A stretch of DNA of 64,000 nucleotides from positions 7,006,501 to 7,070,500 of the forward strand of contig JAVUNC010000019.1 of NCBI GenBank assembly GCA_032173965.1, given 5' to 3'. This DNA comes from Sitta carolinensis. Taxonomy: Eukaryota; Chordata; Aves; Passeriformes; Sittidae. Numbering within the stretch: the stretch's first letter is position 1; each line of letters begins with the position of its first letter. Shown piece after piece: positions 1-12,737 of the stretch. The notes beneath the pieces were generated by a model that ran no database searches, was not told the DNA's origin, and worked only from the letters and a program-made list of their open reading frames with translations. The translations under genes were made by a program, and so were the position numbers.

Positions 1-454
1 GCTGCAGCTGTGCAAGGAGCTGGGGGAAAGGGCAGTCACCCTCCACCACCTAAAAGAAACCCCAACCCCCCAAACAAACAAAGAAAAGAATATACAAAAT
101 AAAAAACAACACCCCCATGCTCAGAAATATTTACTACTCTTAAATTTTCCATTCTGGACCTTGGCCAGGAAGCAAATATCTTGTTTTGGAAAAACTGAGC
201 ACATTTCTGCACGTGTAAGGGAAGTATTACACTTTCCCCATTTCCAAAGTGCAAATTGTGAAAGAGCCACTCTTACACATCTTTAAACTGAATATAAGTT
301 TAATAGAAAAGAAAGAAAGAAATAGCAGAAGCAAGACATACTGCTATGTGTACACTTCAGTGCCTGGTAAAATTATGGAGAAGATTATTTTGTGAAGTAT
401 TGAAAAACACCTGATGGACAACACAGTTATCAATCACAGCCAGGACAGCCTCAG

Positions 455-569
455 GAGAGAAGCCTTTGGCCCTGTGCTCTTCAACATCTTAATAAATGAC
501 TTGGATGGAGGACTGGAAGGGGTACTGAGCAAGTTCACAGATGATACAAAACTGGGAGGAGTTTTCTAG
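455..569 (+). pseudogene. CR1 LINE ORF2 reverse-transcriptase fragment
   Basis: Reading from 468 gives 33 codons to a TAG at 567-569. They match the CR1 reverse transcriptase around its catalytic block: [13 protein letters not shown], then [11 protein letters not shown]. The catalytic FADD signature of CR1 reads FTDD here. The element is cut at both sides and no 3' tail is present, so it is a dead internal fragment. The left edge is approximate. Confidence 0.8.
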
Positions 570-1673
570 GCTAAAGGGCAGAGCATGGGCCTGATGTTCC
601 TTACTGGCTCTAAAGTGTCTGGAAGGAGCACTGAGTTTATCTGGGCAGTAGATACCTGCAGCTTTGGTGTTTAAGTTCCCTGGGTCATAGGCAGCCCAGC
701 TGTGTGGCCAGGCTGTGCTCAGGACACCAGACCCAGCAAAAGGTCTCCTGCAGAGCCAAGTCTGCTCCTCTCCAGCAGCACTGAAGGGGAAGGTGCTCAG
801 AGGCTGCTGAACCAGAACATGTAAAACACAGCAGAGACTTTGGGGAGCATGAAGGGCAGAAGGAAAAAGAAAGAAAGAAATCACCAAACCCTAAAAAATA
901 ACTTCCTCCCATCACACAGAAATTCAGACTGCTGAATACCAGGTTTTCAGCCTTTCTGTGTTTTTTACTATGTACTGCCTTGTCATTAGTAGTAGTCAAT
1001 GTCTCTCTAAGGAGTGACATCTCTGCCATGTGCAGGTAGCAGAGAGCCTGTGCCCACCTGCCAGAGGGCCTTCTGCTGGGCACCACTCCACCTTTGTGAA
1101 CCCTCTCCAGCCCCAGGTCAAACTAAACACATTTCCTAAATCCCTGTGGAAATGAGGGGCTCTGAGCAATTTGCATGTGCCTCCCCCTCCTCACAACACT
1201 ATCCTCCAGACCCACACCTCCTCCAGTTGAGTCACTCCCTCTCCTAGCTGGGCAATCCCCTTGCAGATCCCTCGGATGAGTAAGGATTTTGCCAGAGGGT
1301 GAAGCAAAGCCCACTGTGTCCTCCTTGCTTCCCCTCTGCAGGATGCCCCTGAGCTGAGAGCACCTCACCACCACAGCCAAGCCTGCACTGAGGAGAGCCC
1401 CAAGTAAAAAGTACCCCATGAAACATCTTCTCCTGCTGAGCTAGCCCAGCTCCTTCTATGGAACTCTTGCCTTAGGAAACCTCCCTCCATGTTTTCAGTT
1501 GAGACTTGACGGTGACTCTTTTATACCCCCTTTTTTTTTCCTTTTCCTCACCCTTTCCAAATATTTGGTTTTATGAGCTTCTTGTTGAGATCATAAAACC
1601 CTAGGTTGGAGGACTATAAATTCACAAGGAGGTACTCTTTGAAGGGGGCTTCTTTCCCATTTCTATTAAAATG

Positions 1674-1690
1674 ATAATAATAATAATAAT
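1674..1690. repeat. (AAT)n microsatellite
   Basis: About five to six AAT units in an AT-rich stretch. Confidence 0.85.
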
Positions 1691-2880
1691 TTATTTTTTT
1701 AAATCCCCATGCCTCCCTCTCTTGCAAACACCCTCCTGTTTTGCTGGACAACATCTAAGTAAGGCTCTGGGCCCTTACATATTATCTTGCCTCTTAGGTT
1801 TAACCAGAGCAGAGTTTTGCAGCCTAGGAACCACAGATAGATGTGAGCAGCATCCAGCCCTGATTTCAGAATCTTGGGCCCAAGGAAAGCAATTGCTTTT
1901 GGAGTTTTGCAGAGGTAATAGTTACCTGTTCATGCTGGTCCAGCTTCTTCTACAGTCATGGCAGGGAGCATAGGGCAGTCAGCCAGAGCTGAGGATGTCT
2001 TCCTTTGCCTTCTCATCAAGAAGCTGAAAACACTCCATGGAGAGATCACACCAGGCTGCTAGAAGATGTAGAAAGCCCAGGTCTTCTCCCTCCTCACACA
2101 CAGTGATAACATCAGGTGTCCCCCTAGAACCACACCTGTGATTTATCCCAGCCCTACAACTACCCCACACCCATTGGAGGACAGCGCAGGGTGCCCTGCA
2201 CTTTTCAGGAGCACTGCTGGTTTTGCAGGTGGGGAAACTGAGGCTGGGAGAGCTATTCTACTTCCCTCACTGCCCTGCTCCAGGCTCAGACTGCCACTCA
2301 CTCCCTGGTGGGTTGGTGCCACTTAAATCACGTTCCTGCCCGTGCAAAGGAAGAGCTGAGGGGGCACAACTGACTCTAAATGAGGAACACTCTGCTGAGA
2401 TTTGGGCACTATTAGCTATATCTTGCAGCCTTTATTCAATCAAGCCTTCAGCTGAGAGGCATTCCTACCGTGCAGCCTTAATTGGCTTATTTAATACCAG
2501 TCAGGCCAGCTGAGTCAGTGAGGGAGCACAGGGGGCTTTCGCTCATCTCTGCTAAGGGAGAGAGTCCCATCCACTCCTGGGGCTCTGCAAACCTTGACTT
2601 GGCTCCGGGTTAACCCCAAACTCCACAGATAGCATGGGAGTTGTGACTGCTTCCATAAGCTGCCTGGTGGCTGCTGTAGGCTTTGGCTCACACAGGAGAG
2701 CAGGGCACAGGGTGCCCCTGCTGCCAGCCCCCTACCCCTGGACATCTTCCTGGCTTCTCCCTGTCCACAGCTTAAGGAAGGGATTTGCAAGAAGCAAGAC
2801 TGAGGGCAAGATTTCTGCAAGGCAGATCCCCTGGTCCCCCATTATCACTGCTTCTTTTAAAAGCAGCAATTGTGCACTCA

Positions 2881-2899
2881 GAGGAGGAGGAGGAGGAGG
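2881..2899. repeat. (GAG)n microsatellite
   Basis: Six GAG units on the plus strand; short and intergenic. Confidence 0.85.
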
Positions 2900-4755
2900 T
2901 CACATGAAGGATGCCTGAAATTCTTTCCAAACCACAGCCATTTCTGACCCATCAGAAATTTCCCCACTTACTCTGGCCTGTGAACTCTGGAAAATGCAAT
3001 TAAAAGAGAAAAAGCAGAGGCTTGAAACCTCTGATTCAGGCGGGCTCTCTGACATTCATTAATGAGGCCAGCCTTACATGATGCTGATTCAATAGGAGCG
3101 ACTGTCTGCTTCCAGACCCAGTTCATCAAAAGTTCATCACTTCTCCCTTCCAACAGAAACCCGCCTGAAATTTGTCCTGCCTTCACACAAGTCAAGGGAG
3201 CACCTCTTTTAATGGTTTAATGTGACTGAGATCAGCATTTGCTGGGCTGGCAATGAGCAGCTCTTTACATATCTGTACTTTATACATATTCGCCCTAACT
3301 TCCCCTGTACAGCATCTTCTTTCTATATCTGGATGCACCACCCAAGGCCTGGCGAGGTGACAGCAGGCAACTGTGGCTCCCACCCCAGCAGGAGCCAGCT
3401 TTTCAGGGAGGGCACAGGACAAGCTGTCAGTGTCACCAGAGCCAAGCCAGCAACTTGTGGGCACGTTGTCCGCCTGCCCTCCGCCCACGTGCCAGCAAGC
3501 AGATCCTGGCACCACCTCAAATAACTCATTTGTTATTGATATTTGATATTTGGTTCCTACCCCGGACTCACACAGCTGCAGACACATGGCCACTTCTGAA
3601 ACTGTTGGTTTTAACTGTGGAGCTCATTTCCCGCAGTAGCAGTGGTGGAAAGCAAAAGGAGATGGAGAGGGAAGAATGGCTCCAGCCTGTTTGGAGGTAG
3701 ACCTGGGCTGATGATGAGTAAAAGGAGGTAGAGGAGGATAAATGGCTTTGGCGTGTTTGGAGGTAATCCCAAAATAATAGTTAAAATTTTATAAAACTAA
3801 AGTAAACTCTTCTGCTCAAACAGAGGGGCTACACTCTCGGGAATAGGTGGGTTTTATTAAGAGCAGTCCACCCATTCCAGGTGGACTTAACCAGCTTCTT
3901 TCCCCAGTAAATCTGCCCCCTACCTGCTGGCTCCCTGTGACATCCCAGGCCTCTTTGTGGCAGCAGAAGCTCCCACTGCTGCTGCAGGTCACACTGAGCA
4001 AAGCTCACTACTTGATCCCTGAGGTAACATTATCCCCCTCTGTTTAATGCCATTAAGCAAAACTACCTGTGTGGGGCCACCTGCGTAACCAGAGAACTTC
4101 CCGTGTCCAGAGCCAGGGTGTCTCCTTCCAGGGCAGGAGGGGCACAGGCTCAGCCATGGCTGGGGACAGTGGGCTGCTCCAGCTGCTGGGGGAGTGAGAG
4201 GAGTCCCCACCTGCTCCGGGTCTGCAGAGGGCATCAACCGTGCCAGGGTCGTGCACCTCTCCCCGGATCCATGGGGTGACCCTTGACCCGCCTGGCACTG
4301 TGAGGATGGGAGGGATGACTCTTCCAGCACACTCAGTCAGTTGATTTTTGTGGGCAGAGTCCACATGGAGGATTCCAGGTGATTCTTCCCCACGTGCCAG
4401 CAGAGCACCTGGCTGTGCCACAGGGCAGCTCCGGAGCTGCCTCTCACCAGGGGCTTGGCAGTGCATCCCTGAGCAGCCTGAAACGGATCCCTTCAGATGA
4501 GAGGCATTTCACTGCCTTCAGCTGGCAATAATAGAGATGAGAAAGCAGGGTCTGGCTGGGATGAGGCCCCATGCCTCAGCCCTGGTGCTTGGTTTCCACA
4601 ACACAGAAATGCCAAAGCCTGACAATTGTAATCAACACCAACATTGCTTCTTTCAAGATCTGGTCCAGTGCAAGGCTAAAATCTTGTGGGAAGAAATTAT
4701 TTTTAACTCTCCCACCATACCAAATTATAAAGGTTTTAAAAACCAACCCCTCCCA

Positions 4756-4756
<1 letters not shown>

Positions 4757-4807
<51 letters not shown>
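4757..4807. repeat. A51 homopolymer
   Basis: Fifty-one consecutive A. It is not preceded by AATAAA or a recognisable retrocopy body, so I call it simple sequence rather than a processed-pseudogene tail. Length is prone to assembly error. Confidence 0.95.
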
Positions 4808-4809
<2 letters not shown>

Positions 4810-7800
4810 CTTGAACATTTCCGTACTTCTCTCTGTTTCAAAGTACAGAATTAAAACTGTTATGGGTTTGAAAAATGGAAACTCACTCAACTTGGAGCCC
4901 ACTGGCTGATTTCTACTCCAAGTTCTCAGAGAAGTTTTTAAAAGGGGATTGAGCAACAGCCCCTGTTTTGTAGATGGGGAAACAAATATTATTTTGGATA
5001 AGCATCTGAAAGCAAGTCAAGCAAAATTGGTAGCAACACTGGAAAAGCCATCATATCTCCTGACTTCTCCACAGTGACTAAACAAGCAAAATGGATCTCA
5101 AACCAATCATGAGATTTCAGAGAGAATGCAATAAACACAGGTGAGATGCCAGTTAAAACAATACTGAGTTGTACCCACCACAATGTGCAGTTAAAGCAAC
5201 TAATTCCTTCCACAGAGAGAAATAAAAGGGTTTTGAAGTCTGTGGTTTTGCAGGCAGATTCCTCCTCATGAGGAGAGGTGGGATGAAGGGCTTTTGCCCT
5301 TTCTGGTGGGATGGTCTGGGGAGCAGGAGATGCCAACAGTACTACCCAGGGTTGCTGAAGGAGGCTGAGTGGGCTAAAACACTGTGTCAAGGGTAGGGCT
5401 GAAGCTGGGGGAACTTTTATTCTTAATTTGCCTGGGTTTATATGGAAAAGTGTTGTCTTCAGATTCCAGTTGCAGCTTTTTAGCTGCAAGAAATTATTTT
5501 GACTCCCAGCCCAATAGAGAGAACATTGCCTGTGGGGATGGGAAATTATAAAAAATAGAGGGGGAAAGCTCATGGCGATTATTTGGGATAGAGATCCATC
5601 TGTAACCACGGTTTTCAAACTCAGCTTGTGTCTTCCTCACCTCGCATCATTTCTCTGTGTAGCTCAGGTGTCATTAGAAAAGGTCCCCTGAATTGCAAGG
5701 AATGCTAGTGTGTATTTAAAAGTGATTTCTCACAAGCCACTGGAGGGCTGTTGGTGCAGGACTGGCTGGAAGAAAAGCTAAATCAGCTATCATCTCCAGG
5801 AGCTCAGGTTTTGGTTATTCAGGTCCTTTACATGGAAAGTGGCTTTCCAGAAGTATTTCACTCTTTAAATGTTTGGCATTGGCTGACTGTCCCATAATTT
5901 GGGGCAGGTGTAGTTTACCATGGCTTCACAGGAAATATCACTCAACACACACGTCCCACAAGTTTGCAGTAGGTAAGCTGTTGGGACTATAAAAAACAAA
6001 GAGCAAGCCCAAACAATTCTACAACACACAGTTATATTTTGATTTTTGCCAGCTTGGCTTTTTTTCTTTAAACACATTTCTGCCTACAGCCATAATTGGA
6101 TTTACCAGGTCTAGCATCTCAGTGCAAATCATGTTTCCATGGAGAAAACAGTAGGTCCAGCTCATTCTCCCATGTACTCTTATGTCCAGCTCCCTTGGAG
6201 GCACTGCCTTTGTCATTGCTCAAGAAGTACCCTTGCACTGAGGACAGGAGTGCCAGAGAAACAATCAAGAACACAGAAAAATAACCAGGAGCATCGAGAC
6301 ACAGTGTGCTCACAGCATCCCAACAGCCTCAGATGTGGGTTTGAGGCGTCTCCTTTGCCTGTCCTGCCAGGAGCAGACAGACAGCTCTCCAGGAAGCAGG
6401 GCATCCAACAGAGCCCCAGGCTTGCCTAGCTCTGCTTGAACCCCTCTCCAGCACCAGAAGGTACCCCCTGCCATAGAACATGCAGCCAGGCGTTCAAGGG
6501 CTGACAGGAGATGGTGTCAGGGACTTTACACTCCTCTCTCCTTGGTCTGGGCACTCTGTCTCTCCCTGCTGTCAGAGCTAGTGGAAAATGCTCATTGCAA
6601 CCTCCACACAAGTAGCAAACACATCACTTCAGGCCCCTCTTGGCGTTCACCTTCATGTGCAGATGAGTGAAGCTGCCCATCATTTTGGAGGTGGAGCTGC
6701 CAGAAATCCATGGCCAGGCCCACTCCCATCTTTAACACCTCATTGCTGACAAAACTAGGCTTTGGGAATCCTGGTGGGACCAGCTGGCATCCTCAGCCTG
6801 GGCTGCTCTGCACTGCCTCAGGAAGCTGCCCTCCTCTGGCCCGTGCCACCCCGTGCTTCTGAGCAGTGCTCACACATGGAGTGGGGCTGGCAAAAGCAAG
6901 GCAGCCTTCTTAGGGCCAAGGGTGGCTCCCAGCTGTGCAGTGGCTGTTGACAGTGGCCTCCCCACTCCCTCCCTTCCCAGCTTCCTCAGGTTACCCTGGC
7001 AAAATTTCTTCAGGTGCACCAATCAATAATCCATGGCTAGCCTAGGTAACTGTTGAGAACTGCTCATACCGCACTACTGCCCATGTCAGGCAGACCCAAA
7101 AAACCTCTTACAGGGAATCTCAAGTGACTGTGGCATGGTGGGATGAACAGGCACCCTCCTGCCTGTGTGGCAGGGAGATGATACAGTCTGCTGGGAGATT
7201 TGTCCAAAGCCGTGGCACAGCAGTGGTCCCAAAGTTTTGGACATCCTGTACCCCACAGCCTTTCCTTCTGCTGGCAGTGCCTGCTTCCCAAGCCACCTTT
7301 GCTGCCTGGCTGTACACCCGTGCCAGGCAAAGGGTGTAATCAATGGTAAGCAGGCTGCATTTTAATTACCCTTTATATAATGCAAACGTGACTGCATTAA
7401 TAATCCTAGCAAGCCATGCGACCGTCTTACACAACCTTTAATTACTAAGGGAGCTCAGCATTTTCCATTGTCGTACAATTTGCTTTATCTTCCATTATCT
7501 CACCAGGCTGCCAGGCCCTGCAATTCAAAGAGAAACACTTTCTGCAATTTCTTCCAAGCCAGGCATCTCAAAGCTGTGTACCTGCTCCAAGACAATCATG
7601 TTTCCTCCCCTTGATTTCTTCACAGCAGAAAGCCAGAACATCACCCAAACACGTTGTTTTTAGTAAGTGCATATGCACGGGGTGGCCTCCCCTCCAAAAA
7701 ATCCCCACCTTTGTGGTGAGAGGGTTATTCCTGCACAACCATCTGTATTAAAACAATAAAAGATAAGGGTAATGAGTGCTTGACACATTGCATGAGGCCA

Positions 7801-7811
7801 GACCCAGCAGA

Positions 7812-7844
7812 GTGCTTAAGAAAGGGAATAAAGCTCTTAAGCAC
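7812..7844. repeat. 9-bp inverted repeat GTGCTTAAG ... CTTAAGCAC
   Basis: The arms at 7812-7820 and 7836-7844 are exact reverse complements with a 15-base spacer. Related AGTGCTT and TAAGCACT cores also occur at about 7775-7781 and 7876-7883, so the motif is present four times within about 110 bases. Confidence 0.75.
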
Positions 7845-9868
7845 ATTTTCCCATTGACTGGAGCTTACCTTTTATTAAGCACTGAACATGAGAGTGTGTT
7901 CGCAGAAATGGGAATTAGGTTCTGACGTGACATCCTGGATCAACCAGATTTTTCCAGTGGCTTCAGCAGCAGTAGGAAAACTATTACTCATCAGCCTGTA
8001 CCAGAAGTTGTCCTCATTCATGGCAATTGGCATGCTATAAAGCCCTTTGGGGCACAAGAACCAGAGCTCTTACCTCCTCTTGCACTGCATACCACCAATA
8101 GCACTCAGGTGCCTCCCAAGTTTCTTTGTTCTCCGGGCCCCTGAGGGTGAGACTTGCTCCATTTCATTCCCCCATGTTTACTGTAAGCTGACAGGTCTGC
8201 TGAGATACTGGATATAATAAACCAATCAAGAATATAAAAAAAACATAATAATAAAGCATAGCTTTTTTGCAAAGCATTCAAGTGGTCGTCAAAACCCAAT
8301 GGATCGTTTTTGTTTTGTAAATTCAGTGTTGAGAAGAACAAACAAGAAAAAACAATAGATGGATGTTCCTTTATTGCAAGGGAGTTCCTCTCAGTGCTGC
8401 CCATCCTATTGCTCAGGCTCCTGCAGCTGTGGATGTGGACTGAGATCCATAAGGATTTCAGCAAAACAGCCTGGAAGAGTATCCAAATTCTTGGGTGCAC
8501 TGATAAAGGCACTTAAATTTCTTCCCTTAGAAGTCTCCTGCAATTGCTTTTTCACACACCTACCAGTGCCACTATAAGAAGGTCCTAGGTGGCAAAATGT
8601 TCTAGAACAATTAAAATACTGCTTCTCTGGGCCTGAGTCTGATACTGTTTTGCACTTAGCACCAGATTTAATGAACACCATGCTGAAGTGTATCTGCAGA
8701 ACTGCAACCAGAACAGAGGCTATAAATTAATAAATATTAAGAGATGAAAAATTTGGTATTTTAAATATTTATGGATGTTTCCCACCACCCCATCCCTGAA
8801 GCTTTTATGTACAATTAGTTCTCCTAAGGACCCTATCGGGGATCATTTCATTAAATAATAGCTCAAAGCTGAGTTACAGAGTGGAGTCTATAAAATATTA
8901 TAAAGCATAAAATTATGTTCAATTATGTGTGAAGTTCAACTAGGTCAGTTGGAGAATAGGGATTTCTATTGTCTGGAAGGTCACACATCTGTCTCCAAGG
9001 GACATGACAACAGATACGCAGGAGATACCCCACTGGCTCAGTCTGTCAGTCCTTTTTCTGCTCTACCTGCTCCTGTTCTCTTTCAAGGATGCAGACAAGG
9101 AAACTCACTGTACAGCCCTCATGCCTGGCATGTGCGAGGAAGTCCAGATCTAGTGAGCTCTGCCTTCTCCTTGAATTAGCTTTAGGCATGAAAATGGTTT
9201 CCTGCTACCATTAGCTTTTCCTGATACAGTAATTAATGTGCCTTCCTGCAGAAGGAATACCAATTGAAAGGTAGAGGCATTGCCTGGAGAGAGCCGGGCT
9301 TCCAAGGAAGTGCTAATTAGTCCTTATTTTGAGAAACCTGGTGAGCAGGTGTTGCTGGAAATTGGAAGTAATCTGTACAAAAATGTCCTTTTCTATGTGA
9401 CAACAGAGCTAATTACACCTCCTTGGGTCACCACTCCATTTTACCTAGTACCTTTCTGTCAAAAGTGTATTCCTGTTGCCTGGCACTGGCTGCCAGAACA
9501 AACATTTTAGCCCTTGGTGTCAGGGGTGAATTAACTTCTTCTCCCATCGTGGCTTGAGAGGAAGGATGTTGCTACCAACCCCGCTTGCCCCAAGGCCAGG
9601 GAAACCTCTCCCCTCTCCTTTGAGGCATGCGAGGCACTGTGAAGTGCACCCTGCCCTGTCATTGCCAGCCCGTTTCGGGGTCACCGTGCTCGGTGCCAGA
9701 GTGGGAAGGGCTTAGGGATGGTTATGTGCTCTGTCCCACTGCCGTGGCCTGTGATCAAAGCTCCACAGCCTCCTGGGAAACCGGAATGTTCCCCAGGGAA
9801 AGGCGGTGATTGACACGGCGGGAAGGGACGACGCGGTGGCAGCAGCAGGAGAGTGACAAGGCCATGAC

Positions 9869-9908
9869 TGTTTATATAAGATGTTAGATGTTTGTATAAG
9901 ATGTTATG
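9869..9908. repeat. Two-copy 20-base tandem duplication
   Basis: TGTTTATATAAGATGTTAGA is followed directly by TGTTTGTATAAGATGTTATG, 17 of 20 bases identical. It is a small local duplication with no known function. Confidence 0.8.
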
Positions 9909-12715
9909 TGTGCAGGCTGTCTCAGACACAACGGTCCCACTGCATTGCCTCATCACAGGCTGGGGGGAGGTGTCCATGCACATCTGCAAAGCTGGATCTG
10001 AGGAAACTGGGAGGTGATCACTCAGCCCGAGCCAGCACAGGAGGGAAGCAGCCAGCCGAGGGTTGATTTCAACAAGAATTTCCTAAGCACCCTCCCAAAA
10101 CAGAGATGTCTCTGTGTTGTTTAGCAAGCATCAGTCTTAACTCCTGGTTTGCACTACTTCCATGGGGGGGGACGGGCCAAGCACAGTCTGCATGGACACA
10201 CAGACACCTGGGACACCCTCACACCCCTCGGTTTGCTTGGATGCATGCATGTGTTGGTAATGCCCGGGAAGTGAGAACTGTTGGAGGGAAGGATCCCATG
10301 GCTATGTTTGGGAGCAAAAGCCTGTTTGTAGGGTGCCTGCTGGGGCAGTGAGGTGTGTGTTCTTCCCGCAGGCAAAGGATACTGCCATGGCCATGGGCCT
10401 CCAGCTGCAGGATGAGGATGCAGCTGCAGCCAGGATTCCCTCCTGCCATGAGGCTCCCTGGCCATTCCACCTGGCAGATCTAGGATAATAAATGAGGACA
10501 GATGCAATACTGAGGTTGTGATAAATGAGCTGAGTGCAGACAGAATATGCTCCTGACAGCTGGCCATGGGAAGTTGCAGCCCAAAGGTGAAACACAGCCC
10601 AAGCAGACCTGGTACCCAAGGGCTCCAAGGAACAGGGGCAAAATCTCAACATATTGCAGGATAATGTGAGTTTTGCCCCTGTTGTAGCTTTTGAGCAGGC
10701 TGAGCAGGGCAGAGCCCTCCGTAAAACACCACACACATCGGCCAGCTGAGGCAGCTTTTACAGAAAGCTCTTTCCCTACAGGCAGAACCTGTTCAGCATC
10801 CACTGCTGAGACACCTTTTCAGCAGCAGCAGCATTTTCCCCAGCCCTGGGCACTTAGAGCCAGGCCTGCAGCTGGTCTGAAAGAATGGCAGCTGAGCCTG
10901 GGGGATGGCAGCACAGCCGTGGTGGGAGCAGTAGTGGGATAGCCCCTTTCCAATGGGAGTAGCAGGGCTGTGAGGGGGTGCTGCTCAGCAGTGCAGCTGC
11001 CCCTGCAGTTGCTCCCAGCACTCCTTATCCCAGCAGCTGAGCATGGCCCAGCTGGACACGGCGGGGGAAGGCAGGGACAGACCCCTTTGTAAAATTGATT
11101 CCAGACATACTGCCCTGCACATGCACCCTGAAAAGAGGACCTGTTAGGGCTCAGCTCCTCAGAGCTGGGATCACACTGGGGATGAAGTGGCAAAATCATG
11201 GTGGGAGCTGGCATTTAAGAAACAGGAGTGAATTGCATTCCTATGGAAATGTTTGGGTCCTATTTTCCTATGACATGGCCCTAAAATCATAAGGTCTGAT
11301 TACTTGTTCTGTTAACACGTATAAAGCAAAGTGATGATCCCACCCCTGAGATGAGGAGAGTACAGAAGTATTTCCCCACTGAAGTCTTAGGGCAGGAGCT
11401 AATGCTCCACTGCTCCATTGTCTCCCTTTCCAATCAGGGATGCCCCAGTGCTTGATTCCTCACAGGTGGGATGCAAGTGTCTTAGCAGAAACCTGTTTCC
11501 CTTTCTCAGCTGACTTGTGCTCTGGAGAAATGTCCTTCCCTCAGTCTCAGTAGGTTGAGTTAGTTTGATCTTTTCTTGTGGAACACACTTCCTTAGTCCA
11601 ATGTTTGCTTTTCCCATAACATCACTACAATGCTGACTCATGTCAAATTAAAGTTCAAGTACCATGCAGGAGGCTTAGAAATGTCCTCCCTGAGACCTGG
11701 GAGCTGGCTCCAGTCTGAAGATGGCTGCAGTTCAGGCCTCTTCCAGCCATGATGCTGACTTTAAAAATAAATCCTGTTGGTTCAAATAAGAGCATACCTT
11801 GGATACACTTTCAAGTTCCTGAGCCACCTAGGTCAAAGCTGCTTAAAGCCAGATGTGGGATCATTTTGTTTGAGTGAAAGTTGAGATTCGTCATTCAGAT
11901 GACATCTGACAAGGGCATTTTAAGCAAGTACACATATTTCATAGGGTTTCCAATAAGCTGCCTCCACTGGCAGGTACTTTAAATCCAGCACAAGGAGTGG
12001 TCACCATGTATGACTCACTCCAGCCCCCAAACCCTACTTTATCCACAGGTGATGTACCAGCTCCTGCAGTGATGGAGAAATGCTGCTGCCCAGGGAGACT
12101 CTCTGAGCATCCTGCCTTTGCAGTGTGGGACAGGCATGGAGAATATAAAACTGAATTAGCTCAGCTTAAGAGATGATGGGCACAGTATGGGCTCAGCAAA
12201 GCTTATGAGAAGAGTGGTTCCATGCAAAACCATGTAGTAGCTGTAGCTGCTGCTGTTGCATGATTCTGTGGGCAGCTTCCTGCTTACCAGCTCCTCTGCC
12301 CCTTCATCCTGCAGCTCCTCCTGCTTCCTGCTGTGGGATTTGCTGGCCCTCAGAGAAGAGTTTGGGTCCGGACTGAACTGGATTTGGGATTGACAAAGAA
12401 GACCAAGGAGTAAATCCATTACCTGTTATGACTTCAGAGGCAGATAAAATAAAATACACCATCCCTTGCTCCAAGAAGGAGCCAGCTGAGAATTGTGCTT
12501 TTCTCCTGCAAACAAAACCTCTTTCCTCTGCCATCTGACACTGCTTCAGTTTGCAAAAAAATGGCTGCTAATGTGCTCACCCGTTGACAGAGCAGACTTG
12601 AAGAATAGTTTATGGCACCTACTGTACTCTCAGCTCAGAGATGTAAAACAATTTTCACTGTAGCTGCTGTGCAGGGCTTGGCTAGTATAGCCATGTCCAG
12701 AAATATCCAGCAAGG

Positions 12716-12737
12716 AAAAAAAAAAAAAAAAAAAAAA
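12716..12737. repeat. A22 homopolymer
   Basis: Twenty-two consecutive A in otherwise ordinary intergenic sequence, with no element recognised beside it. Confidence 0.95.

Noticed and set aside
4537..4956. Frames with long Lys or Phe runs around the A51 tract
   Set aside because: The Lys and Phe stretches are the translated homopolymer; there is no gene.
4989..5618. 209-codon minus-strand frame, the longest outside the LBH region
   Set aside because: No recognisable family, no repeated domain, no promoter island or splice context. A frame of this length is not surprising in 64 kb read in six frames.
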